Assembly: GCF_030247195.1 (NCBI RefSeq)
Contig: NC_080671.1
Coordinates: forward strand, 198,968,125-199,032,124
Length of the DNA: 64,000 bases
Direction of reading: 5' to 3'
From: Topomyia yanbarensis
Lineage: Eukaryota; Arthropoda; Insecta; Diptera; Culicidae
Shown here in pieces: positions 24,590 through 35,295 of the stretch. Under the pieces are notes generated by a model. That model saw only the letters and a program-made list of their open reading frames with translations. It was not told where the DNA came from and ran no database searches. Position numbers and translations under genes: made by a program. Each line of letters begins with the position of its first letter. The stretch's first letter is position 1.

Positions 24590-26600
24590 GTATCACAGAA
24601 AAAATCCGTTCATAAATTCATGAACAAAAGGTCACGATTTCGTGAACTGAACGATTTACGAAAACCGTGACCAAGTTCCTGAAATTATGAATAATAAACC
24701 TCGTATTCATGATGGCGTTACATTAGAATGTTTGGTTGGGTTTGGTGTTGTTCCCTGAACATGTTTAGTTTTTGTTGTGATTCTTGTTCATGATTTGGGA
24801 ATATACAGTAGACAGTAAAACGTTGTTCATGATTTCAAGAGCTTATACGCGATTCTTGTGATTTCTTATGACGTTGGCAGGATTAAAGTTCATGATTTCA
24901 AGATCTTAGTCGCGATATTCGTAATTTCCATTCACGTTATCGTGATATTTTAGTCATGAGTAGAGTGTTTCATGTTCATGGTTTCAGGATCTTTGTCACG
25001 ATTCTAAATATTTTTGTCACGAGTTGTGTGATTTAAGTTTATGATTTCGGGATCATAGTCGCGATTTTTGTAACTTCTGTTCATGTTATCTTGATATTTT
25101 AGTCATAAATAGATCAATTCATGTTCATGATTTCAGGATCTCGGTCACGATTTTAGATATTGTTTAGATTTTGTTATTTGTGTGATCTTAGTCACGATTT
25201 TCGTAATTGCTGTTCATGTTATCATGATATTTTATTTTAGAGCTTACTTTCAAAGAGTAATGTAACTAATGCTCATGACATCAGCAGTTTTATCATGGTA
25301 TTCGTAAATTCTCTTCGCCTTATCGTGATCTTTTACTTTTTGGTTACTAATGGGTTTTTTACTCCGAATAACGTGACAACATGAACTGGATCATTATAAT
25401 AAGACTCATTTGCGATATCTGGTTCTGTGAACAATATCACGCACACTATTTTGGGTTCTCAGTGCACTTTTCGTTTTCTGTCCAGACATCACACTGAACC
25501 TTTTGTGATAGAGTTCACGTAAAAATTTCATTACCACGTTGCATGGAATTGTAAATGATTAGGGATATCTTCTAAATATCACAAGCACGCAAATAGCTAC
25601 AAGATAGATAGTAAATCATGTACTAGGAATCATGACACAGTTCACGAATACATGAATAATATTTTATGATTTCGTGAACTTTTTCACGAAAACGAATGAT
25701 AAGTTGTGACTATTAAACCTGGTATCATGAACCAGTTCACAAATACATGAATAATATTTCATGACTTCGTGAACTCTTTCCCGAGCGTGGATATTGGATC
25801 GTAACTAATATATAAGGAATCATAAACCAGTACACGTATACATGAACAATATTTCAAGATTTCGTGAACTATTTCAGGTGTATGGATATTGGATCGTGAC
25901 TAGTATGTTAGGAATCATGAATAAGGTCGCGAATACATGAATAATATTTTATGATTTCGTGAACTATTTCACGAAAACCAATGGTAAGTTGTGACTATTA
26001 TACTAGGTATTATGAACCGGTTCACGCATACATGAATAGTATTTCATGATGTCGTGAACTATTTTACGAGCATGGATATTGGATCGTAACAAATATATTA
26101 GGAATCATGAACCAGTTCACGAGTGCATGAATAATATTTGATGATTTTGTGAACCACTTCACGAGCACGGATATTGGATCGTGATTAATATATTAGGAAT
26201 CATGAATTAGTTCACGAGGATTGAATGGATTCATGAATAAAATTCCGAATTTCGTGAAATAGTTCACAAAAAAATAGCCAGAATATTTTGGTTTTGTGAA
26301 CTATAACTATGAAAAAAAATCATGAGTCAACCTTTGGTTTTATGACTAATGTTCATAAAGTTGTGAACTAATTCTCGGCGGAAACAGTGACTGAGGTTCA
26401 CAAAACAAAATCAAATATTTCCACTAATGAAAGCGTTATGCGGGCGTTACTGAAGCGAAATTGAATATAATTATTAAAGCCATGATTTTTGCTCATGGTC
26501 CTGTTTTCGTAACGTAAAAACGTAATTGTTACAGAATTCATGGCACTTTATTCACGATTTTGGGAACATTTTTTTCCGTTCAGCGATTCGTGAGACATCA
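24590..26600. repeat. Satellite-like block of CATGAA / TTCGTGAAC dyads
   Basis: For 2 kb the sequence is dominated by variants of GTTCATGAT, TTCACGAA, TTCGTGAAC and CATGAATAAT. At 24830-25240 three degenerate units of about 135-150 bp share CATGATTTCA(G/A)GATCT, GTCACGATTTT and TTATC(G/T)TGATATTTTAGTCAT. At 25626-26195 lies the regular 95-bp array listed separately. The ends may be inverted (GAAAAAATCCGTTC near 24600; GAACATTTTTTTCCGTTC near 26570), hinting that the whole block is one element. Non-coding. Confidence 0.7.
25626..26195. repeat. 95-bp tandem array, six units as two ABB trimers
   Basis: Units start at 25626, 25721, 25816, 25911, 26006 and 26101, each exactly 95 bp, and a partial seventh starts at 26196. 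Each begins GG(A/T)AT(C/T)AT(G/A)A and contains an inverted repeat of the form GTTCACGAATACATGAAT, short gap, TTTCATGATTTCGTGAAC. Units 1 and 4 end with AATG(A/G)TAAGTTGTGACTATTA. Units 2, 3, 5 and 6 end with GGATATTGGATCGTAAC. The array is therefore a 285-bp higher-order repeat present twice. Confidence 0.9.
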
Positions 26601-28120
26601 TGTTTACCGCTAGCCATAAAAAACTGCGTTGTATAGCGTCGGCCACTACTCCATTAATTAAAAATGGTTCAATTAAAAAGTTCCAAATGCTTTATAATAT
26701 TTACAAACTTATTGCTGGAAGTTGGTATAATAAACTTTATTAATCTTGAATAGAGAAAAATAATGAAAAAACCGAACTTTCTCGTCCCGCAACATATATA
26801 AACCCTTAAGTGTACTTAATAATTTAGCATACCTTTGCAATATAAACTATCGTAGAAAACGCACGCATGGGAGATGTAGTTTGAAGGAAAAATATCCTCA
26901 AAAATGGGATATACCCAGGAGGGAGGGGGAACGGGATGTTTCCCTCCGGGCCCGGAGTTGTGGAGTGCGGCCGGATTTTAAACAGAAGGAATGACTGTCA
27001 AATATTATTTCAATAACAATTTATTTGAAAATTCAATTCGAGTTTCAGTATTGGTATAATTTATTTCCCTCCAATTTCTATCTTAAAGATAATCGTAAAT
27101 TATATTATAAAATTTATACTACATGAAAGTTTATTAAAAAAAAAAATTGAAGTAAAACTCTATAACGATTTAAGCGCGCAGTGGCCAAAATGACATAAAA
27201 ACCTTGTTGTGTAAATTGTATATCGAAAGACTGAAATTTATTTTCTAATTTATAATTAACTATAATTATCTTATAGATTTTTACCGTTTGTTTAAAAAAA
27301 TCTAAAGTGTTTTTGAGTTCCGGAAGTGATTTTGATTCGTATTTAACTAATAATCTCGAAACTTTGCAATCTGGGAATGGGTTTCAAAAACAGTTGCTTT
27401 TTTGCTTTAGTTATACGGTTAAAATTGAATCAAAGGTCCATTTGAGATTTTTTTATCTTTTCAGGACAATATGTGACTTCTATTTCTACTTATTTTAATC
27501 CGTCGTGACTGCTAAATGAATCACAAATAAATCTATTAGAAAGGAGAAGCAAAATCAGCAACCTTCTTTTAGAGTGCTTAATTGGTCAAATAGTACTTGA
27601 GAAACAAAATCCTAAAAAACTCCACAAATCAAGAATGGACTTTAAAATCCACGAAGAAAATGATCCATAGTAATTTTTCGTATTTACTTTGAAAATATTA
27701 TTTAAATACGAGAATCCTCTTTCATCTTTATCGAACTTTCTCAATTCAAATAACTTTTTACATTTCATCCACAATTTTTTTTTCTCTCTTTTATTCATTT
27801 AATATTATTTTACTTTTTGTATATTTTGCCCCATATTTTCCTTTTACCATTTTTGCCTTTTTTTAAAAAAAACTGTCCCATTTTTTGTATTTGTCCCATT
27901 TTTGCAATTCTTTTCATTATTCCAAATTTTTTGAATTAAATTCATTAAATTTATTTAACTAAACTTTTCATTTCTACTGTTTCTTTCTATTTTTTCATAT
28001 TTTCTCCATCCGTCCTTTTTCCCTTTTTTCCATTTTAGGTTTCTCTCCATTATGTTTCATTACCTTTAGTCTTTTCTTTTTTACCCATTTAAACTATTTT
28101 GAAATCTATGTTATCCATTT
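26601..28120. other. Unassigned AT-rich sequence
   Basis: Very AT-rich, with a GC-rich island near 26915-26985 (GGAGGGAGGGGGAACGGGAT, then GGGCCCGGAG). From 27790 the plus strand becomes T-rich with repeated CATTTTT and TTTCCTTTT phrases. No gene is supportable. Confidence 0.4.
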
Positions 28121-28127
28121 TGTTACT

Positions 28128-29325
28128 TTTTGCCTTTCGCAATAGAAAGGTATTGCAATTGCTCTGAAAACCGACATTTTAACGGAGGCCCGGAGGGCCG
28201 AGTGACATATATCATACGATTCAGTTCGTCGAGTTCGGCAAATGTCTGTGTGTGTATGTATGTGTGTATGTATGTATGTGTGTGTATGTGCGTATGTGTG
28301 TGTATGTGACCAAAAATGTCACTCACTTTTCTCAGAGATGGCTGAACCGATTTTGACAAACGTAGTCTCAAATGAAAGGTGCAACGTTCCCGTAGGCCGC
28401 TATTGAATTTCTAATGGATCTGACTTCCGGTTCCGGAATTACAGGGTGATGAGTACGAACACGCAGAAAATGTCGATTTTAATAAATTCTGCAATGAATG
28501 TATAAAAGTGAATATTTTTTTAAAATATGACCACAACTGCTTCGATTTGTAGTATTAGGTCACTAACATCCATTCAAAGTCTATTTGGCCACATTGGCCA
28601 CCATCATCGGTTCCGGAAGCCCCGGCGGAAGTAGCTAAATTCAGAATAACAGTCACATCGGTTTCTCGGAGATGGCCAGACCGATTCGACTAAACTTGGC
28701 CTCAAATGAAAGGTATTGCGTCCCCGTAAATGGATATTTAATTTCATCCCGATCCGACTTCCGGTTCCGGAGTTACAGGTTGCGTGCGATCACATAGCAA
28801 ATTGTGATTCAAACCGATACTCCGATGAAAGCAAAAAAGGTAAAAATTTCGCTAAAATGCCTCTCAAACAACTTAAATTTGCTGTTCTAGGTCACCGACG
28901 GCCAACCAAACTTTCGTTCACTACATTGACCACCATAGACGGTTCCGGAAGTGCCCGGGAAAAGCGGCCATCTTTCAAAATTTACGAACTCACATCAGTT
29001 TCCCGGAAATGGTTGGGCCGATTTTCACAAACTTAGTCCCAAATGATAGCTATAATATCCCCACAGATGTCTATAAAATTTCGTACGGATCGCTTATATG
29101 GGTCCGGAAATATAGACTTCAATTTCATATAGGAATTCCCAAAAAAAGCGGTACTCAAAATTTTTTTTCAAAGGGGGGACCCCATGAAATTTCAGAAATC
29201 GAATTCGTAGTTTTGATGCCAAACATCTTTAAAATGCATGAAACGTCGAGATTTTATGTTATCTCGAAAAATTTTTTTTTATAAAAATCGGCTTTTTGGG
29301 ACTGCAGATTTCGCACCTTTTTACA
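28128..29325. repeat. GGCCCGGAGGGCC-family repeat, copy 1, with three 333-bp monomers
   Basis: Opens with GCCTTTCGCAATAGAAAGGT and an AGGCCCGGAGGGCCGAGTGA palindrome, then a TGTGTATG microsatellite (about 28243-28312). Three diverged monomers follow, anchored by C(T/C)C(A/G)GA(G/A)ATGGC-type text at about 28333, 28664 and 29000. Each is followed by TCAAATGAAAGGT-like and, in the first two, CTTCCGGTTCCGGA phrases. Non-coding. Relatives are at 29325-29660 and 50213-51220. Confidence 0.7.
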
Positions 29326-29660
29326 TTTCTTACAAAAGAAATGTATAGGATTCGCTTAAACTTTGAAAACTTTTTCCGAGGCCCGGAGGGCCGGATCTCA
29401 TATACCAATCGACTCAGCTCGACAAATTGAGACAATGTCTGTATGTGTGTGTGTATGTGTGTATGTATGTATGTACAAAATGTCATGTAATTATCTCAGC
29501 AATGGCTGAACCGATCTTAATGAAATTAGTTTGAAATGAAAGGCCTAACGTTGCCATTTGACACTATTATTTTTGATTTTTGATATGTTGTTTACTTTCT
29601 AAGATATGGGCGATTTTGTCAAAACGCAGCAGGTTTTTTGCAAATAGCTTTCGAAAAATA
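29326..29660. repeat. GGCCCGGAGGGCC-family repeat, copy 2 (short)
   Basis: CTTACAAAAGAAATGTATAG replaces the GCCTTTCGC start, then GAGGCCCGGAGGGCCGGATC, a TGTGTATG tract (about 29440-29475) and one monomer start (ATGGCTGAACCGATCTTAAT, TGAAATGAAAGGCC). It fades out before 29660. Confidence 0.65.
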
Positions 29661-30730
29661 CAATATTGTCCCACAAACTGCACATAAAGAGAAAGCTTGT
29701 AAAAATACCTTTCTATCCAGCTATAGATTCTCTAAATCCGTGCACGAGCAGCGGAGACATTATACATTTTGTATTTTTAGTCCTCGCTTACCAATTTCCT
29801 AAAAATGAGATTGTTTCATACAGAGTATTGCTTTACTGGTGTTTTGGGGGCAAAACTAAACTGATTTTGAATATCGGGGTATGAAAACACATCTACGTGA
29901 TTCAAAGAATTCGATGTTGAAAACATTTTGTGAATTACCTTTATAATAAATGAACTATTTCTCAAAAATCAATATATAAGTTCACTTCAAAGACAAAATA
30001 ATGTGTTGATAAAGAAACAGTGAGTTCTAGTATTTATTCCTTGGATTAGGCATTGCGTTCAATCATGAGGTATATGTTGGATGGTATATCAATACACAGA
30101 TCAACAAGTAATTCACCTAGTAGTGAGATAAAAGATTTCTAATATAATTACACATGTGGCGTCGCCGAAAGCAACTGTATGTTTGAAGCCCAAAAATCTA
30201 GCGAAAATTTGGCTCTTTTGCAAGATTTAGGTTATACTGGTCATGGCGCAAAAATTACTACTTACATTATATATGATAAGAATGTAAGAATCAATATATC
30301 ATAATAATATACCTATGAAAATAATGTCACTGCATTAACCATCATTTGCCATTCCTCACACGCCCCCCCCCCATCACTCTCTTTCTCTCTCTGTCTCTCT
30401 CTTTTATCGCATCTATCTAGCTATTTCTGTATCCATTTCTAAGTTGTGTGATAAGATCTGAATATTTGCCAATCTGAAATATTTATTAATTGTAATTGCG
30501 AAGGTTTGAGAAAACAAAACTATTTTTTGTCTGCTGCTACATCAACTCAACTTTAAATCAATTGTATTCAAAGCCTGTATCTACAATATAATTAAAGAAA
30601 TTCATTGCTATATCAGAAAAATATTTGGCTTAACTGGGTAATATGAAAGTTTGACGATGGAAATTTTCAAAAGAGACATTCCACGGGCGATATTTAAACT
30701 ATTCGTATTGAATTTTGAATAAAATATATG
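29661..30730. other. Unassigned sequence with a pyrimidine tract
   Basis: No supported gene. A C-run followed by CTCTCTTTCTCTCTCTGTCT lies at 30361-30405. Otherwise AT-rich. Confidence 0.4.
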
Positions 30731-30734
30731 CTCA

Positions 30735-31205
30735 AAGACTGTAAGCTGAAGCCAGCAGGATTGGAATTGCCATCAACGTTTCGAAGACAAAATACATGAG
30801 AGGAAGAGGTTCTTGAGACGACAATGTGAACCTCCCACCCGGTGACGGTGACGAAATCGAGATAGTCGACGAATTCATGTATTTGGGCTCACTGGTAACC
30901 GATAACAATGATAACCGCAGAGAAATTCAGAGACGGATCTTAGCGGGAAATCGTGCCTACTTTGGACTCTAGAGGACACTCCGGTCGAATAAAATTCGCC
31001 GCCGCACGAAGTTGATTATCTTCAAGACGTTGATTAGATCGGTGGTCCTCTACGGCCACGAGACCTGGACTATGCTCGTGGAGGACAAACGCGCCCTTGG
31101 AGTTTTCGAACGAAAGGTGTTGCGTACCATCTATGGTGGCGTGCAGATGGAAGACGGAACGTTGCGCAGGCGAATGAACAGTGAGTTGTATCAGCTGCAC
31201 ATTCG
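30735..31205 (+). pseudogene. RTE-clade LINE reverse transcriptase remnant
   Basis: Plus-strand frames read the conserved C-terminal part of RTE-type LINE ORF2. D-E-I-E-I-V-D-E-F-M-Y-L-G-S-L-V is followed by R-R-I-L-A-G-N-R-A-Y, then T-L-I-R-S-V-V-L-Y-G-H-E-T-W-T and R-A-L-G-V-F-E-R-K-V-L-R-T-I. This is the post-catalytic part characteristic of mosquito RTE/JAM1-like elements. It has at least one in-frame stop (TAG near 30970) and shifts, and lacks the endonuclease and catalytic core, so it is a 5'- and 3'-truncated relic. Confidence 0.8.
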
Positions 31206-31944
31206 TTGTATTGGTACGAACTTTCATGAAAAATAACGGATCAAAGACCAAAAATATCCACAAATTAGATCCAGGAAAAGAAGTTTCCCAAAGTACCCAC
31301 TCTCGATGGGGGATGCAACTACAATGTGTCTTCTAACTTATTGTCGTCCATATCTGAATATACTGAGTAGTTTGAACCATTTCTTTTTCACAGTATTGGT
31401 CTGTATAGGACTTATTTATCCATATTTTCTGCACGAGAATTCCGAACGAAACAATATGAAAGCTAAAAAGATGAATGGAAAGACACTGCATTGCAATCAA
31501 CTGAAACTTTGAAATATCTACCTGTCTCATTCACGAATCGCATTCTCCCTGTCGTACTCTGTTTAAGAGGCTTGAAAACACATGTGACCTTGTCTCATTT
31601 TACTATATTCAATTGTGCGTTAAAATACTGGACTAGTAAATTCTATTCTGTACATAAATCTTTTTTTCGGGAATATGTGGCCAAAAAGTAAACTTCGAAT
31701 TCGTCAAGTAGGGATGCATGAAAACAAAAAGAATAAAACCAAAAAAGATTGAAACCCTAGAAAGTACATTGCATATTTATTAGCCTTTTCTCAGAAGATG
31801 GGATTTTCAAAAACTTTTCAAAACTTTCTGATGCAATGGTTCTCTAATTCGTACAATCCGGTTTATTCATTTTCTTTATTCAAAAATGTTTTTGGCTTCA
31901 AATATATGACCATTTCATTTTAATTAATTATTTCATTCCGCATC
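31206..31944. other. Unassigned sequence
   Basis: No gene or repeat boundary recognised. Short frames at 31306-31512 and 31491-31691 have no visible domains. Confidence 0.4.
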
Positions 31945-32515
31945 TTTTTATTCGTTTTGATCATCTGCGTTCATTTTACTTATTTTATTCGTTTCATTCT
32001 TTGGATTCAGTCTGATCAGTTTTTTCTTTTTGTGCATTTTACTCATATCATTCATTGTTTTCATTGTATGCATTTTATTCATTTTTTCCAGTTTATTCAT
32101 TTTGTTCAGTTCAGTTGTTCATTTAATTCTGCTCATTTTCTTCTTTTTATTCATTTTATCACTTCAGCTCATTTTGTTTATTTGATTCGTTTGTTTTATT
32201 TATGCATTTCATTTATTTTTTACTTTATTCATTTTGTTCATTCCATTCTTTTTATTCATTTGATCCATTTCATTAATTTGATTCATTGTATTCACTGGAT
32301 GAATTAAATCAATTTGATTCATTTGATTCATTTGATTCATTTGATTCATTTGATTCATTTGATTCATTTGATTCATTTGATTCATTTGATTCATTTGATT
32401 CATTTGATTCATTTGATTCATTTGATTCATTTGATTCATTTGATTCATTTGATTCATTTGATTCATTTGATTCGTTTGATTCATTTGATTCATTTTATTC
32501 ATATCTTTAATTTTA
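31945..32515. repeat. 9-bp TTTGATTCA microsatellite with degenerate flank
   Basis: From about 32310 to 32490 the unit TTTGATTCA repeats about 20 times with very few changes. From 31945 to 32310 an older, degenerate version (TTCATTTTATTCATTTTG-like) is seen. Because 9 is a multiple of three, all frames are open through it (for example Asp-Ser-Phe repeats), which does not indicate a protein. Confidence 0.9.
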
Positions 32516-32868
32516 TGCATTTCATGTTCAGTCATTCGTTTTATTTCATTCAATTTGTTAGTATGAGTCAATTTATTCTATAAATCTTATAACCATTTCT
32601 AAATGTAATCTTAATTTTTATGTAATAACCTAATCTAATTTGATTCGTGTATATTATAATTTTGATTTTCATTAATTTTACTACTCATTTTATGAATTTA
32701 AAAACCTATTGTTTCATTTTTTTGCTTTACTTTTTTATTTCGTTCTTTTTGTTGATTTCTATAATTTATTCAGCTTATTCGATATTTTATTCGTGCAAGA
32801 CTAGAAACTGTTTTCATCCCACCTCTAGTTGGGTGCCTACTTCTCGTGAGTTCTGAAAACTGATCCAA
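32516..32868. other. AT-rich flank of the LINE target site
   Basis: No gene. The last bases (32869-32881, TAGTGAAATGTGT) are the left copy of the LINE target duplication. Confidence 0.5.
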
Positions 32869-33739
32869 TAGTGAAATGTGTCATTCGTTATCGAGCACTC
32901 AGTCGAGATAGAAGTCTTTTGTCATCGGTCCGTACACTCTATAGCGACAAATAGTGTTAATCCGCGTTCAAGGTTATTTGCACACTCTACGCCTAGTTGA
33001 GGTTTCAGTATTTTTTCCCTTCTTTTATGTTTCTGTTTCTGTACCGTTAGCCGGTCAGTGAAGTGAAGCAGTGTTCTTCTAGTAAGCCGTCTGGATACCG
33101 TTACCTACACAAGCTAAATATTAGTTTTCGTTTCCCCTTCTTGGTTGTCTTAATAACGTGCACTGGGCAATAGGCCCGTGCAAAAATGACTTCCCCTGAC
33201 GGCGGTTCGTCTCAAGGTGAGATGGACGTCGAAATAAAATCGGCTCCCCGGCTCAAAGTATATCCGAGCTCGGCCACCGGGCCATTTGTGATCTTTCGGA
33301 CCAAAGAAAAAAAGTGTTTGAATCTGTTGCAGATTTCTCGCGTTCTGACAGACCGGTATTCGGCCGTGACAGAAATATCGAAAATTCGCCCTGATAAGCT
33401 CCGGGTGGTTGTTAACAGTTCAACTCAGGCAAATGATATTGCTGGCTACGAGCCCTTTACGAGGGAGTACAGGGTGTATATTCCAGCTAGCAGGGTTGAA
33501 GTCAGTGGGGTCGTTTCCGATTCGAGTCTGAATTGCGAGGACCTGCTAAAATATGGGACTGGCTGTTTCAAAGACCCCATGCTTAAGCCAGTGAAGATAC
33601 TGGAATGCAAACGTTTGCATTCAGCATCAGTCGCAGCTGACGGGAAGAAAACATACGTCAACTCAGACTCTTATCGGGTGACCTTCGCCGGCTCTGCCCT
33701 GCCCAATTACCTCCTCTTTGACAAGGTTCGTCTACATGT

Positions 33740-34882
33740 TGTAACCCGTCAGGGTAACAATTTAGCACTGGGTGGAAATATACCCTTTTTTTGCGTATAC
33801 ACTCCGTAGAGTGTATTGTTTACGTTAAAGTTATGCTCACCGCTGTTCGATACCGTTCACATTTAGTTTGTAAATTTTTATATAGTTTCGCGTTTGTGAA
33901 CGGTTTTGTGTAATCAGATAGGTGTAGAAAATTTTGTTTTATGTTTGTGAATTAGTAGCATAGGGTTTAGCTAGGCCACCGCTCTCCTCTTGCTGCAATA
34001 AGTGTGCTGGATATGCTGCACATAGCGATGACAGCTATGCGGCGGTACTGTTTTTTGGTGCTGGTTTTGGTGTTTGTTTTGGGTGAGTGGAAAAGGCGGC
34101 CATCGTGAAAAAAGGTTAGATAGTGACGGACCACAGCCACGAACAGACGTTCGAAAAACCGTATTTCTTTTTTCGGGACAGTTTCCCGCCACCGTGATAA
34201 AAGTGCAGTGCGCGCGTGCGACGGCAAATTAAAGCCGTCAGTGTATCGGTTTGTGGTCCGGGCATTCGGAAAAGTCCTGGTGTGCGGTCGCCGAAACAGG
34301 AAGCTAAATACCAAGGAGCCACTCGCTTCCTCGGCTAACCAAAAAGGACCCAGGTAACACCAGTGCCGTTCTCACTGTGGAGGATTAGCCGAACGAGCCT
34401 AGCTCTCCTCCACAGTTAATCGTAAAGGAGAACGAAGCAGGGCGGACAAAGGTTCCCCCTGAGGTAGGTTACTGCGGAACCTACCTGGGCCATTCACGGG
34501 GAGTGAGTGGACCCGGCGATTATTCGCCCCGTCGCTAGGGAGGTTCCAACAAAAGAGCCTTGCTCACCTCCCTGGCTAATTGCAAAGGACCGCTGCCGGA
34601 GCAGCCAACGATACCAGCAGGAGAACTCGGCCGTTGGAGTCCCGGCCGGTCGGGAAAAACCGTCGCCTTCCCGCCGTCATCAGCAGCAGACCGTAAGGAA
34701 CGACCAGCAGAGGAGAGTTTCGGGAGAATAAACGGTAAAGTTAGAATTTATTTGTTTTTTTTCTCTTTTTGTTTGTTATTGTACGAAAATCCGAAATTCC
34801 GGTAGGAGCACCTAGGCCGCCCTGAAAAGAAGGGTACGCCGGGCAAACAAGAACCCGAGTAGTGGGCAAACCCCTACTTACA
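33740..34882 (+). repeat. 5' LTR of the Gypsy element
   Basis: The LTR carries a TATA-like TTATATAG at 33879-33886 and an AATAAA at 34727-34732, so it has both promoter and polyadenylation elements. Between 34316 and 34600 it encodes a series of stem-loops: stems 34374-34384/34406-34416, 34462-34470/34478-34486 and 34537-34544/34566-34573. Small open frames (for example 34507-34731) appear identically in both LTRs but look like chance frames. Confidence 0.93.
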
Positions 34883-34905
34883 TTTGGCGCACAGCGCAAA
34901 ACACA
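34883..34905 (+). promoter_or_regulatory. Primer-binding site candidate
   Basis: Two bases after the LTR end lies TGGCGCACAGCGC (from 34885). A TGG start just inside the 5' LTR is the usual complement of a tRNA 3' CCA end. The tRNA species cannot be assigned from memory with confidence. Confidence 0.55.
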
Positions 34906-35295
34906 CTGAAAAAAATATTTTCCTATTTTGGAAAATATTTTTTTCTTCCGGAGTGTGGGGTGCTTCTACTAAATCGAGGATTTTCGTAGAACAGTGGTGA
35001 GGTTTCTTCCGCAATATTTTTCCGCGGTCGTATATTTATTATTTATTTACATTTTTGGTATTATTTTTTGATTTTTGCATTTTCCTTTTTTGTCCGAATT
35101 TGTGGATTGCGTTGTTTGTGTTTGGTCTGCCGGACGAGTAGTTTGAAGGTTGTTGTCATTTATTCGGTTGCGGTGGCCAATCGCCTTGAATTCTCAACCC
35201 GGTTTGAGACATTTTTGGAGCAGCTTGATTTCCTGAAATTTTAAGGGAATCGTTAGTGGGCGAAAAATCAGAAATTTTACCGTACCAGTACTTAC

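Noticed and set aside
24590..26600. CRISPR-like array
   Set aside because: Units are contiguous 95-bp tandem repeats without unique spacers, in a eukaryotic genome.
28123..28371. Minus-strand frame with Thr-His repeats
   Set aside because: Produced by the TGTGTATG microsatellite in the GGCCCGGAGGGCC repeat.
32286..32583. Long open frames encoding Asp-Ser-Phe, Ile-His-Leu or Met-Asn-Gln repeats
   Set aside because: They are a by-product of the 9-bp TTTGATTCA microsatellite, which leaves most frames open.
33967..34805. Sets of 65-115 codon frames repeated identically at 42698-43536
   Set aside because: They fall inside the LTRs on both strands and overlap each other. Identity between copies only reflects LTR identity.
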